From positions 1 through 13,975 of the forward strand of contig JBNARI010000038.1 of assembly GCA_049718765.1 (NCBI GenBank): DNA of 13,975 nt, written 5' to 3'. This document shows, one piece after another, positions 1 through 6,165 of this stretch (within the stretch, counting starts at the first letter, position 1; the number at the start of each line of letters is the position of its first letter). The position numbers were made by a program, and so were the translations under genes. The notes beneath the pieces are model-generated. The model was not told the DNA's origin. It searched no databases and worked only from the letters and a program-made list of their open reading frames with translations. This DNA comes from JBNARI01 sp049718765 (GTDB lineage: Bacteria; Bacillota; Sulfobacillia; DUMF01).

Positions 1-456
1 TCGGATTTCGTGGCCAGTTCAGAGTGGAATATGCAGAGGGTTTACCCTGCGTGCAGCAGTGCGGGAAAGTTTGTGCTCTTGCGCGTCAATGATGCCATGT
101 GTGGAAATTCCAGTACCCCAAGCTCCTTGGCTAAGGTAATCCACTTGTCTGAAGCAGTCCAGGCTCAGGTTAAACGCTATGCGTGTTGCCATCACCAATC
201 ACGACCATGCGATCTGGGCAAAAGGGCGAAGTGTATGATCCCTCAGTGCCTGGCATAGAACTCAGGGAAATGCTTTTCGAATCGGGAGGCTGCAGTTTAC
301 TGCAGCAAACATCACTGGGATGACTCTGGCAGGAGCACTGAGCACTGGTGCCAAATAGATAGTGTTCTCGCGCCAGTAACGCAAGAGGACGATCATAGGG
401 GCCGCGCGAGTGCTCGACCTCGGCCCAAGGATGGGCGTAACAGGGAGGACGTTCTT
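1..456. other. gene-poor stretch at left edge, possible decayed coding sequence
   Basis: No intact gene can be supported here. Frame 1 is open from base 1 to a TAG at 256-258, but its product is cysteine-rich and resembles nothing I know. Short protein-like pieces occur in different frames: RVAITNHDHAIWAKGRSV (182-235), then a piece from 234 containing PGIELREMLF, then AANITGMTLAGALSTGAK (302-355, ended by TAG). Their order on one strand with frame changes between them would fit a decayed gene, but no family is recognised and chance is a real alternative. The only firm element is the ribosome-binding site GGGAGG at 443-448, which serves the next gene. Confidence 0.3.
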
Positions 457-2430
457 GTGGAACCAGCGTCTGCCCGCGAGTTCCTCGAAAGCAAGATCAG
501 AGAGGGTTTGGCTGATCGTGAGTCCAAACGGGGAAGGGAGATTGCCCTCCAAGCCATTTGCCCGAAGCACATTGCAAAGGTGAAGGAATACCCCGATCTT
601 TCCAGAAGGTTAAGAGAGATTAAGGCCTACTCAATAGCAAACCTCGATATGCTTGTTAGCAAGGCGATTTCCTCGATGGAAGCCCTGGGGTGCAAGGTGT
701 ACTTGGCCAGAACCGCTGAAGACGCCAGGGCCTACATACTGGGTGTGATAAAGAGCGGCCTGGTGGTAAAGAGCAAGAGTAGCGTCGCGAAAGAGATAGG
801 CATCGTTGAGGCGCTGGAGCAGAAAGGTATCCGGGTAATTGAGACTGACCTGGGCGACAGGATTGTTCAGCTAGCCAAAAGCCGACCCAGCCATTCACTG
901 ATCCCTGCTTTGCATATACCCATTGAGAGAATTGCGGAGCTGTTGTCTGAGGAAACCGGCGATAAGGTGGAGCCAACTCTGGAAGCCTGCCTTGCTGCGG
1001 CTAGGAAAGGACTACTTGAGTACATGCTAAATGCACAATATGGGTTGACTGGCGCCAATGCGATTGCTGCTGACTGCGGGGCAATATTCCTCGTTGAAAA
1101 CGAGGGCAATGTGCGTGCTGTGACTAACCTTCCAAATACTCACGTGATAATTGCTGGCATCGAGAAAGTAGTCCCTACTGCTTACGACGCTCTAACAGTC
1201 GTTCAAGCCGCGTCAGTTTATGGCTTGGGCCAAGACCTCGGTACGTATGTTTCGTGTATTTCGGGTCCGTCTCGGACTGGGGACATCGAATACAGGGTTG
1301 CCCTGGGAATGCATGGGCCCAAGGAAGTGCATGTGGTGCTCTTGGACAACGGGAGGACCAACGCAGTTCGCAAGGGCTACGAAGAAGTGCTTTACTGTAT
1401 TAATTGCGGCAGCTGTCTAAACTTTTGTCCCATATACGGTGCCATTGGTGAGCGTTACGGGTACAAGTACCTGGGTGGGAGAGGCATAGCGTTTACCACT
1501 TTCCATGCTGGTCTAGATAAAGCAATGGCTGAGGGGTTACTCCTTTGTACCACCTGCGAAAGTTGTAGCTCCGCGTGCCCTGCCCAGATCGATGGGGCCA
1601 GGTTGGTGAGAAGGCTACGAAGGGAATGTGTGAGTGACGGGTTAGAGTTCGAACCATACTCCCAAGCCAAGGACGTGATGGACCAAACTGGCAACCCTTA
1701 CGGGGAGCAGGGATTGCCCTGGCACTACGAGAAACCCAAGGCAGAAAACGTGGTATTCGTTGGCTGCGTGGGGGCCTTCAGGGAAAGGCAAAGCGCAGAG
1801 GCCACTCTCAGGCTGCTCCGTCGGTTGGGCGTGGACTTCTCCACCATCGATGAGCGCTGCTGTGGTGGGGTGTACCAAGATATGGGCTACGAGCCCAATA
1901 AGGAATTCGTGGCACACAACCTCAGTGCGTGCATGGATAAACAGGCGAAACGCATAGTGACTATTTGCCCCCGGTGCCTGAAGTTCTTCAAGAGCGCTCC
2001 CGAGTTTAGGGAATTTGATGTGGTGCACATAACTGACTTCCTCAAGGATTTGCTTAAGGACTTCCAGTTTCCCGTCAAGACAAGCGAAAAGGTGACTTAT
2101 CACGACCCATGTCACCTGGGCAGGTCGCTAGGCATTTACGAGGCGCCTCGGGAGTTGATCTCCAAGATAAGCCAACACCTTGTGGAACCTGTGAGAACCA
2201 GGGAGTACGGGCGATGCTGCGGGGCGGGATCTGCGGTGCGCGGTGTCTTCCCCAGGCTCTCCTTAAACGTGGCCCGTACCAGGATTCAAGAGCTTGAAGA
2301 CACGGGGGCTAAGGTTGTGCTCACCGAGTGCTATGCCTGTCTCCACAACCTGAGAAACGCTGCCGGGTCAAAACATAAGCTAAGAGTGTACAGTTTGACT
2401 GAGTACATCAGCATACTTCTTGATGCCTAG
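457..2430 (+). CDS. LutB-LutA type fusion: LUD domain, two 4Fe-4S motifs and two CCG domains
   Basis: A 657-residue cytoplasmic iron-sulfur protein, probably part of a lactate (or related 2-hydroxyacid) oxidising complex. Residues about 60-300 form the LUD domain typical of LutB; one recognisable stretch starts TGANAIAADCGAIFLVENEG and ends in GIEKVVPTAYDAL. Two ferredoxin-like motifs follow: C314, C317, C320, C324 and C364, C367, C370, C374. The C-terminal third resembles LutA/GlpC/HdrB: repeat 1 is C437-x30-C468C469-x34-C504-x2-C507, repeat 2 is C552-x34-C587C588-x36-C625-x2-C628, so both CCG cluster motifs are complete. In Bacillus LutA and LutB are separate proteins; single-chain forms are known from sulfate reducers. 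The start is GTG with GGGAGG eight bases upstream. A lipoyl-carrier gene follows after 48 bases, and a FadR-type regulator lies further down, as is common for lactate genes. No LutC, lactate permease or flavin dehydrogenase is visible, so the substrate is inferred. Confidence 0.9.
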   Translation: MEPASAREFLESKIREGLADRESKRGREIALQAICPKHIAKVKEYPDLSRRLREIKAYSIANLDMLVSKAISSMEALGCKVYLARTAEDARAYILGVIKSGLVVKSKSSVAKEIGIVEALEQKGIRVIETDLGDRIVQLAKSRPSHSLIPALHIPIERIAELLSEETGDKVEPTLEACLAAARKGLLEYMLNAQYGLTGANAIAADCGAIFLVENEGNVRAVTNLPNTHVIIAGIEKVVPTAYDALTVVQAASVYGLGQDLGTYVSCISGPSRTGDIEYRVALGMHGPKEVHVVLLDNGRTNAVRKGYEEVLYCINCGSCLNFCPIYGAIGERYGYKYLGGRGIAFTTFHAGLDKAMAEGLLLCTTCESCSSACPAQIDGARLVRRLRRECVSDGLEFEPYSQAKDVMDQTGNPYGEQGLPWHYEKPKAENVVFVGCVGAFRERQSAEATLRLLRRLGVDFSTIDERCCGGVYQDMGYEPNKEFVAHNLSACMDKQAKRIVTICPRCLKFFKSAPEFREFDVVHITDFLKDLLKDFQFPVKTSEKVTYHDPCHLGRSLGIYEAPRELISKISQHLVEPVRTREYGRCCGAGSAVRGVFPRLSLNVARTRIQELEDTGAKVVLTECYACLHNLRNAAGSKHKLRVYSLTEYISILLDA

Positions 2431-2478
2431 CGGGCGTGCAGTTCCAGCATTTGATTCAAAGCCATAGGAGGGAGCCAT

Positions 2479-2934
2479 ATGGAATATAAGGGATATGTTT
2501 TTCCTGATAACCTGCTTTACAACAGGCACCATGGGTGGGCTCGCGCGGAAGGTAATCTGGTTACCATGGGCGTAACCGATTTGGGACAGAAGCTTGCGGG
2601 AGAAATAGTGTACGTGGAACTACCAGCGAAGGGCAAGAAGGTGGTACAGGGTAAGCCATGCCTGTCCTTTGAATCTGGAAAATGGGTGGGGAAAATTTAT
2701 GCACTTTTCAGCGGCATGGTGGTTGAATCCAACTCTCTTCTTGAGGACAACGCCTCGCTGATTAACGAAGACCCATACGGAGACGGCTGGATAGTGCGCA
2801 TTAGCGTTGACAAGGCAACGTTGGAGAGGGAGTCGGCAGGACTGATGAAGACGGGACCTGAGTTCCAGCGGTTCGTTGATTCTGAGCTCCAGAGGATCGA
2901 AAGGGAAAGGGCAAGAAAGGGGGATAAAAGCTGA
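2479..2934 (+). CDS. gcvH: GcvH-family lipoyl-carrier protein, orphan, with charged C-terminal tail
   Basis: A 151-residue biotinyl/lipoyl-carrier fold protein. GcvH hallmarks are the N-terminal HHGWAR (family HxWv), the segment FESGKWVGKIYALFSG, in which K68 stands where GcvH carries lipoyl-lysine (family VESVKA), and LINEDPYGDGW at 94-104. GcvH is normally about 125-130 residues; here residues about 120-151 add an extension rich in Glu, Arg and Lys. No gcvT, gcvP or lipoate ligase lies in the window, so a glycine-cleavage role is not supported by context. It sits 48 bases behind the LUD/CCG iron-sulfur gene, probably in one operon. Lipoyl carriers resembling GcvH (LbpA) act with Hdr-like CCG proteins in sulfur oxidation, so a redox partnership with the upstream protein is possible but inferred. 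The ATG start has a strong ribosome-binding site, AGGAGGGAG, at 2466-2474. Confidence 0.88.
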   Translation: MEYKGYVFPDNLLYNRHHGWARAEGNLVTMGVTDLGQKLAGEIVYVELPAKGKKVVQGKPCLSFESGKWVGKIYALFSGMVVESNSLLEDNASLINEDPYGDGWIVRISVDKATLERESAGLMKTGPEFQRFVDSELQRIERERARKGDKS

Positions 2935-3409
2935 GCCTGGATACGATCAAAAGGAGAAGAGCTAGAACGTTTGCCTTTTCCGTAGAGGGGATGGCTTGGC
3001 TGAGTTGTAGAATGAGCTGGCAGGTATCCAGGCCGATTTGGCAGGACTGGAGTTTGCCGTGAAGAAAGTGGGGCGAAGGGTAACGTCGGCGCTGCCTGGT
3101 TCGAGCCGAGTGGCCTTAACGTGGCCTTACGGCAAGTATTTCCCAATGTAACCCCGCAGGAGAAAAGGTAGCTTTTGTTAGCAGGGATCGAGCCAGCACC
3201 TGTCAGATCAGCGATCAACTTCTGCTTGAACCACCGTTCAGGTTACAGCCACATCGACGTAGTGTACGGAGCCGTTCCCCAGGGGATTTATATTCCACCA
3301 GTTCTGAGCGGTGGTGAGCTGAAGCAGCTTCCCGATGAGTTCTAAGGAATCCGACGTTGATGGGTTCTTGTATAGGCCTGCTTGGCCAGCCAGCCGTGTG
3401 ACTGCTCCA

Positions 3410-3439
3410 TTGTTGGCCTGCGACCAATTGTGTTATATT
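3410..3439 (+). promoter_or_regulatory. putative sigma-A promoter of the FadR-type regulator (extended -10)
   Basis: TATATT at 3434-3439 is preceded by TG-N (3431-3433), giving an extended -10 element. A weak -35 (TTGTTG, 3410-3415) lies 18 bases upstream. A short inverted repeat TTGG (3413-3416) / CCAA (3424-3427) sits inside the spacer and could be an operator, as GntR regulators often control themselves, but its arms are only four bases. The start codon is about 50 bases downstream. Sequence match only. Confidence 0.35.
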
Positions 3440-3475
3440 TGCTGTTGCAAGCATATTTCGCCAAAATCAGCAATT

Positions 3476-3481
3476 GGGAGG
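3476..3481 (+). promoter_or_regulatory. ribosome-binding site deciding the regulator's start
   Basis: GGGAGG lies seven bases before the GTG at 3489. An in-frame TTG at 3474 overlaps this element and has no comparable site of its own, so GTG 3489 is the better start. Confidence 0.7.
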
Positions 3482-3488
3482 CAAAACC

Positions 3489-4199
3489 GTGTTCAAGCCG
3501 GTCCGCACCAGGAAAGTGTACGAAGAAATTGTACAGCAGGTGAAGGACCTTATTGCAAATGGCGTATTAAGGCCTGGGGACAAACTCATTTCCGAGCGGG
3601 AGCTTGCAGACAAACTGCGGGTGAGCCGAGCATCAGTGCGCGAAGCGCTCAGCGTGCTGGAGAGCATGGGCATCATCGAGAGTAGGCCCGGCGAAGGCAC
3701 TTTCGTCAGGGACACCACCGCCGATGCCATCATAGAGCCCCTGGCTGTGATGGTTGTGAAGGATCGGGACACAGGGTTTGCCCTGCTCGAAGTAAGGAGG
3801 ATACTAGAGGTGGAAGGTGCTGCCCTTGCTGCAACTCGAGCCACCGACGAGGATCTGCAGAAAATCGAGGATTGCTTGAAGGAAATGCGTGCGGAGGTGG
3901 AACGAGGAGACATTGGGGACGTGAGCGACTACAAGTTCCACTATGCTCTGGCAGAAGCTACTCACAACCCTGTGCTTGTTAGGGTCATGTCGACCATCTC
4001 AGACCTGTTTGCTCAAGGTCTGAGGTCCAGCAGGCTAAGGCTGTATAGCCTGAGCGGGATGTCTCAGACTCTCCTGGTCCAACACACAGGGATATACGAA
4101 GCTGTGAAGGGCAGGGACCCTGAGGCGGCAAGAAGGGCTATGGAAGCCCACCTGGGCTTTGTGGAGGAAAGATTGAGGCAAATAGAAGGCAAACCCTGA
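3489..4199 (+). CDS. GntR/FadR-subfamily transcriptional regulator (FCD domain), LldR-like
   Basis: A 236-residue DNA-binding regulator. Residues about 7-75 form the GntR winged helix-turn-helix; the core is SERELADKLRVSRASVREAL (35-54), followed by the wing RPGEGTFV. Residues about 95-230 form an all-helical FCD effector domain. Its metal/ligand-site pattern is complete: D147-x3-H151-x47-H199-x21-H221, as in FCD proteins that bind metal plus a carboxylate. The family includes LldR (lactate), PdhR (pyruvate) and other organic-acid sensors. Lying on the same strand downstream of a lactate-utilisation type iron-sulfur gene, it is most likely the sensor for that island's substrate; this is inference from context. 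The start chosen is GTG at 3489, supported by GGGAGG; a TTG at 3474 would add five residues but overlaps that site. A strong terminator follows 14 bases after the stop. Confidence 0.92.
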   Translation: MFKPVRTRKVYEEIVQQVKDLIANGVLRPGDKLISERELADKLRVSRASVREALSVLESMGIIESRPGEGTFVRDTTADAIIEPLAVMVVKDRDTGFALLEVRRILEVEGAALAATRATDEDLQKIEDCLKEMRAEVERGDIGDVSDYKFHYALAEATHNPVLVRVMSTISDLFAQGLRSSRLRLYSLSGMSQTLLVQHTGIYEAVKGRDPEAARRAMEAHLGFVEERLRQIEGKP

Positions 4200-4213
4200 A
4201 GGGTTGGAACATC

Positions 4214-4240
4214 ACGGGGGGCGAAAAGCCCCCGTTTGTT
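4214..4240 (+). terminator. intrinsic terminator after the FadR-type regulator
   Basis: ACGGGGG (4214-4220) pairs with CCCCCGT (4229-4235) around the loop GCGAAAAG and is followed by TTTGTT (4235-4240). It lies between convergent genes. On the opposite strand the hairpin is not followed by a T-run, so it should act mainly on + transcription. Confidence 0.85.
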
Positions 4241-4248
4241 CTGGATTC

Positions 4249-5370
4249 CTAGGAGCATGCTGCCGAGCGGCGCTCTTCGGCAAAGCGAAGGATCCTTGCG
4301 AGGGTTTTCTCGCGAAGCTTGGTTATCCCCTCAAAGTCCATGCATGGTATGTAATACTGCTCCATTTGGTCATGCACCGCTTTGGCCTTCCTGATGAACT
4401 CAATTGCAGTGTAGAACAAGTCGCCAAACAGGCGGTTGTCAGTGGCAAACACTTCCGCAACTGAATCGAGGGCCCCAAAGTCTAGGCACGAGTCCATGTC
4501 AACTATGATATCGTTGGGCCCAGGCTGGTAGGTGTGGGGCTCTATTGATTTGGTTAACGCTATGCCTGCTTCCTCGATTACTATGTGCTCGGGCTTCTCG
4601 GGATTGAGAGGACAACGGTAGGTCTCAACGTTATAGCCCCTTTCAAGGGCAGCCCGGGCTAGCTTTGCCAGCAACACCGATTTGCCTGTACCAGGCCTAC
4701 CCTTAATTATGTATACCTTGCCGCAGCGGTCCACTATAGTGTTCAGGTAATTTACCAGCCCATCTGGAGTTGTTGCCGAGGCGAACAGGAGTCTTTCGTA
4801 GCCAAGGTGGCTGGATACCCGCTCAGAGGAGAACAGATCCCAAAGGATTTCCTCAGCAATGGAGTTTGCCTTGGCGAAGTCCATGCAGTCCATGTGTGCC
4901 ACTTCTAGGTCATCATATATGGCCTTGGCAGCGCGCAGGTACCTGTATGCCCTTTCGAAACACTTCTTGATTTCCCGGTTGCAGGCAATTATTTGGGTGC
5001 GGAATTTGCGCAGCCTGGCCTCGTCCCAGTAGTCACCCAGGTGGATTATCTCATCCACTGCGCCTGGGTTCTTTGGATCAAACACATGGGGTGCAGTGCC
5101 ATCGATCACTGCTATACCAATCGATGGTATTGCTACCCCGTCCAGGGAATTGTTGTCCGAGGAGCAATGGTGGAACTCGATGTCAAACCCGCGCTCCACC
5201 ATTGCTTCGCCTGTTTTGCGTATAAACGTTGACTTGCCCACTCCAGGACCACCCTTGATGACGATCACCCTGGTGGCGTCAGGGGGCACTATGTAGTCGT
5301 AGAACGAGTAGAACCCCTGTGGCGTGTTGGCGCCCGGGAAGACCCGTTTAATATGTCCTGCCATAGCCAT
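4249..5370 (-). CDS. twin P-loop ATPase of the PRK06851 type (function unknown)
   Basis: A 373-residue soluble protein with two Walker A motifs: GGPGVGKS at 40-47 and GRPGTGKS at 224-231. The two halves are an internal duplication: RYLRAAKAIYDDLE...CMDF (143-165) matches EFIRKAKAVHDQME...CMDF (324-346), and HHCSSDN near 67-73 corresponds to YRCPLNP near 251-257, both just after the P-loop helix. This layout is that of an uncharacterised ATPase family of Gram-positive anaerobes and bacilli (PRK06851 in my recollection). No membrane segment or DNA-binding motif is visible. The start ATG at 5370 has GAGGA (5376-5380 on the + strand, read in reverse) five bases upstream. It is a single gene, divergent from the sporulation cluster and convergent with the regulator. 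The family assignment is fairly sure; the role is unknown. Confidence 0.85.
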   Translation of the reverse strand: MAMAGHIKRVFPGANTPQGFYSFYDYIVPPDATRVIVIKGGPGVGKSTFIRKTGEAMVERGFDIEFHHCSSDNNSLDGVAIPSIGIAVIDGTAPHVFDPKNPGAVDEIIHLGDYWDEARLRKFRTQIIACNREIKKCFERAYRYLRAAKAIYDDLEVAHMDCMDFAKANSIAEEILWDLFSSERVSSHLGYERLLFASATTPDGLVNYLNTIVDRCGKVYIIKGRPGTGKSVLLAKLARAALERGYNVETYRCPLNPEKPEHIVIEEAGIALTKSIEPHTYQPGPNDIIVDMDSCLDFGALDSVAEVFATDNRLFGDLFYTAIEFIRKAKAVHDQMEQYYIPCMDFEGITKLREKTLARILRFAEERRSAACS

Positions 5371-5425
5371 TCACGTCCTCACTTAAGTTTTTCAAACCAT
5401 CTTATGCGTGGAGCTTTCCCATGCT

Positions 5426-5456
5426 GCATAACCCTATCGCCGACGTGGAACAAATA
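5426..5456 (+). promoter_or_regulatory. putative sigma-F-like sporulation promoter ahead of the DUF1614-spoIIP run
   Basis: GCATA (5426-5430) matches the sigma-F -35 consensus GYWTA. After a 16-base spacer comes GGAACAAATA (5447-5456), which fits the sigma-F -10 pattern GGNRANAMTW with one mismatch (C for A at the fifth base). The first start codon is about 31 bases downstream. The position and the presence of spoIIP make it plausible; the match is by eye. Confidence 0.35.
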
Positions 5457-5487
5457 ACCTGAGGTTTTTGATCCTTGCCAAGGGGTG

Positions 5488-6165
5488 ATGAAGGTGAGAA
5501 TGCCCGCAGGGACCATTGCATTGCTAGTAGTGGCGATCCTGGTTTACTTTGGGCTTGCACAAAGGGTGCTTGACAGGCTGAAGTTAACTGACCGTGCGGC
5601 CCTTGGGTTCATAGCTGCAATTCTGGCGGGCAGCTTTTTGAACGTGACGTTGGTGAGAGTTCCAGCGGAGCTGAGAGTCAATGTGGGCGGAGGGCTAGTG
5701 CCAGTCGCTCTCGCAGCCTACTTGGTGGGTACTGCAGATGAGCGCGAGGAGAAAGTAAGAGGCTCGGTCGCAGCTTTGGTTGCGGGAATTGCAGTATACC
5801 TTGCTGCCAAGCTAATTCCAGCAGAGGAGCAGCTCATGGCCATCGACCCGATGTACGTGTTCTCTGCAGTGGCAGGCGTGGTGGGATACCTGGCAGGAAG
5901 GTCGAGACGCTCGTCTTTCATTGCAGGCACGGTGGGGATCATCATTGCCGACTTGTTCCACTACGCTGAGCTGCTCATTCGGCGCATTCCCGGACGTACC
6001 TGGATTGGAGGTGCGGGCGCTTTCGATGCTGTGGTAATTGCTGGGCTGCTAGCGGTAGCTCTTTCAGAACTGGTGGGGGAAACTAGGGAACGCCTTCAGG
6101 GAGGCACTGCCAAAGTGCCCAGGTGGAGAAGTGGGGAGGCATCAGGCGATGAGCGAGAGAAGTAA
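5488..6165 (+). CDS. DUF1614-type polytopic membrane protein
   Basis: About 225 residues with six or seven hydrophobic segments, roughly at residues 10-26, 38-55, 68-82, 94-111, 122-138, 145-159 and 178-197, and a short hydrophilic C-terminal tail. The GSFLNVTLVRVP stretch after the second segment resembles the GSxVNIPL-type motif of DUF1614, a family whose gene I recall next to spoIIP in many clostridia. The molecular function is unknown; co-occurrence suggests a membrane role linked to sporulation, which is inference. The start is uncertain: GTG 5485, ATG 5488, GTG 5494 and ATG 5500 are all in frame, and AAGGGG (5480-5485) is the only ribosome-binding site, with best spacing to GTG 5494 but acceptable for ATG 5488. 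The gene overlaps spoIIP by 17 bases, suggesting coupled translation. Confidence 0.75.
   Translation: MKVRMPAGTIALLVVAILVYFGLAQRVLDRLKLTDRAALGFIAAILAGSFLNVTLVRVPAELRVNVGGGLVPVALAAYLVGTADEREEKVRGSVAALVAGIAVYLAAKLIPAEEQLMAIDPMYVFSAVAGVVGYLAGRSRRSSFIAGTVGIIIADLFHYAELLIRRIPGRTWIGGAGAFDAVVIAGLLAVALSELVGETRERLQGGTAKVPRWRSGEASGDEREK
6133..6139 (+). promoter_or_regulatory. ribosome-binding site deciding the spoIIP start
   Basis: GGGGAGG inside the end of the upstream gene lies nine bases before ATG 6149. An earlier in-frame GTG at 6131 coincides with this element and is therefore unlikely to be used. Confidence 0.65.

Larger units (their letters stand above)
2935..3488. other. non-genic stretch with a weak interrupted open frame
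   Basis: No gene can be called with confidence in the 554 bases between the lipoyl-carrier gene and the regulator. One + frame is open from 3016 to 3168, interrupted by TAG at 3169-3171, then open from 3172 to a TAA at 3343-3345. The second part contains the protein-like strings AINFCLNHRSGYSHIDVVYG and VLSGGELKQLPDEF. I recognise no family and see no good start codon or ribosome-binding site. It may be the decayed tail of a gene or simply intergenic DNA. No terminator hairpin is evident after the lipoyl-carrier gene. The right end, from about 3410, holds the putative promoter and ribosome-binding site of the regulator. Confidence 0.35.

Noticed and set aside
10..258. Open + frame of about 82 codons at the left edge
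   Set aside because: No ribosome-binding site, odd composition (many Cys, Ser, His) and no recognisable family.
1642..2115. 157-codon open frame on the - strand
   Set aside because: Lies wholly inside the LUD/CCG gene, whose cysteine motifs span the same bases; it is an antisense shadow.
2479..2934. Glycine-cleavage operon
   Set aside because: Only the H-like carrier is present; neither T nor P protein nor lipoate ligase is found nearby.
3169..3171. In-frame TAG as a possible pyrrolysine codon
   Set aside because: The surrounding sequence does not resemble MtmB, MtbB or MttB methyltransferases and no pyl genes are in the window.
2697..3218. 173-codon open frame on the - strand overlapping the lipoyl-carrier gene
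   Set aside because: Proline/serine-rich shadow product covering the conserved GcvH C-terminal part; no ribosome-binding site or family likeness.
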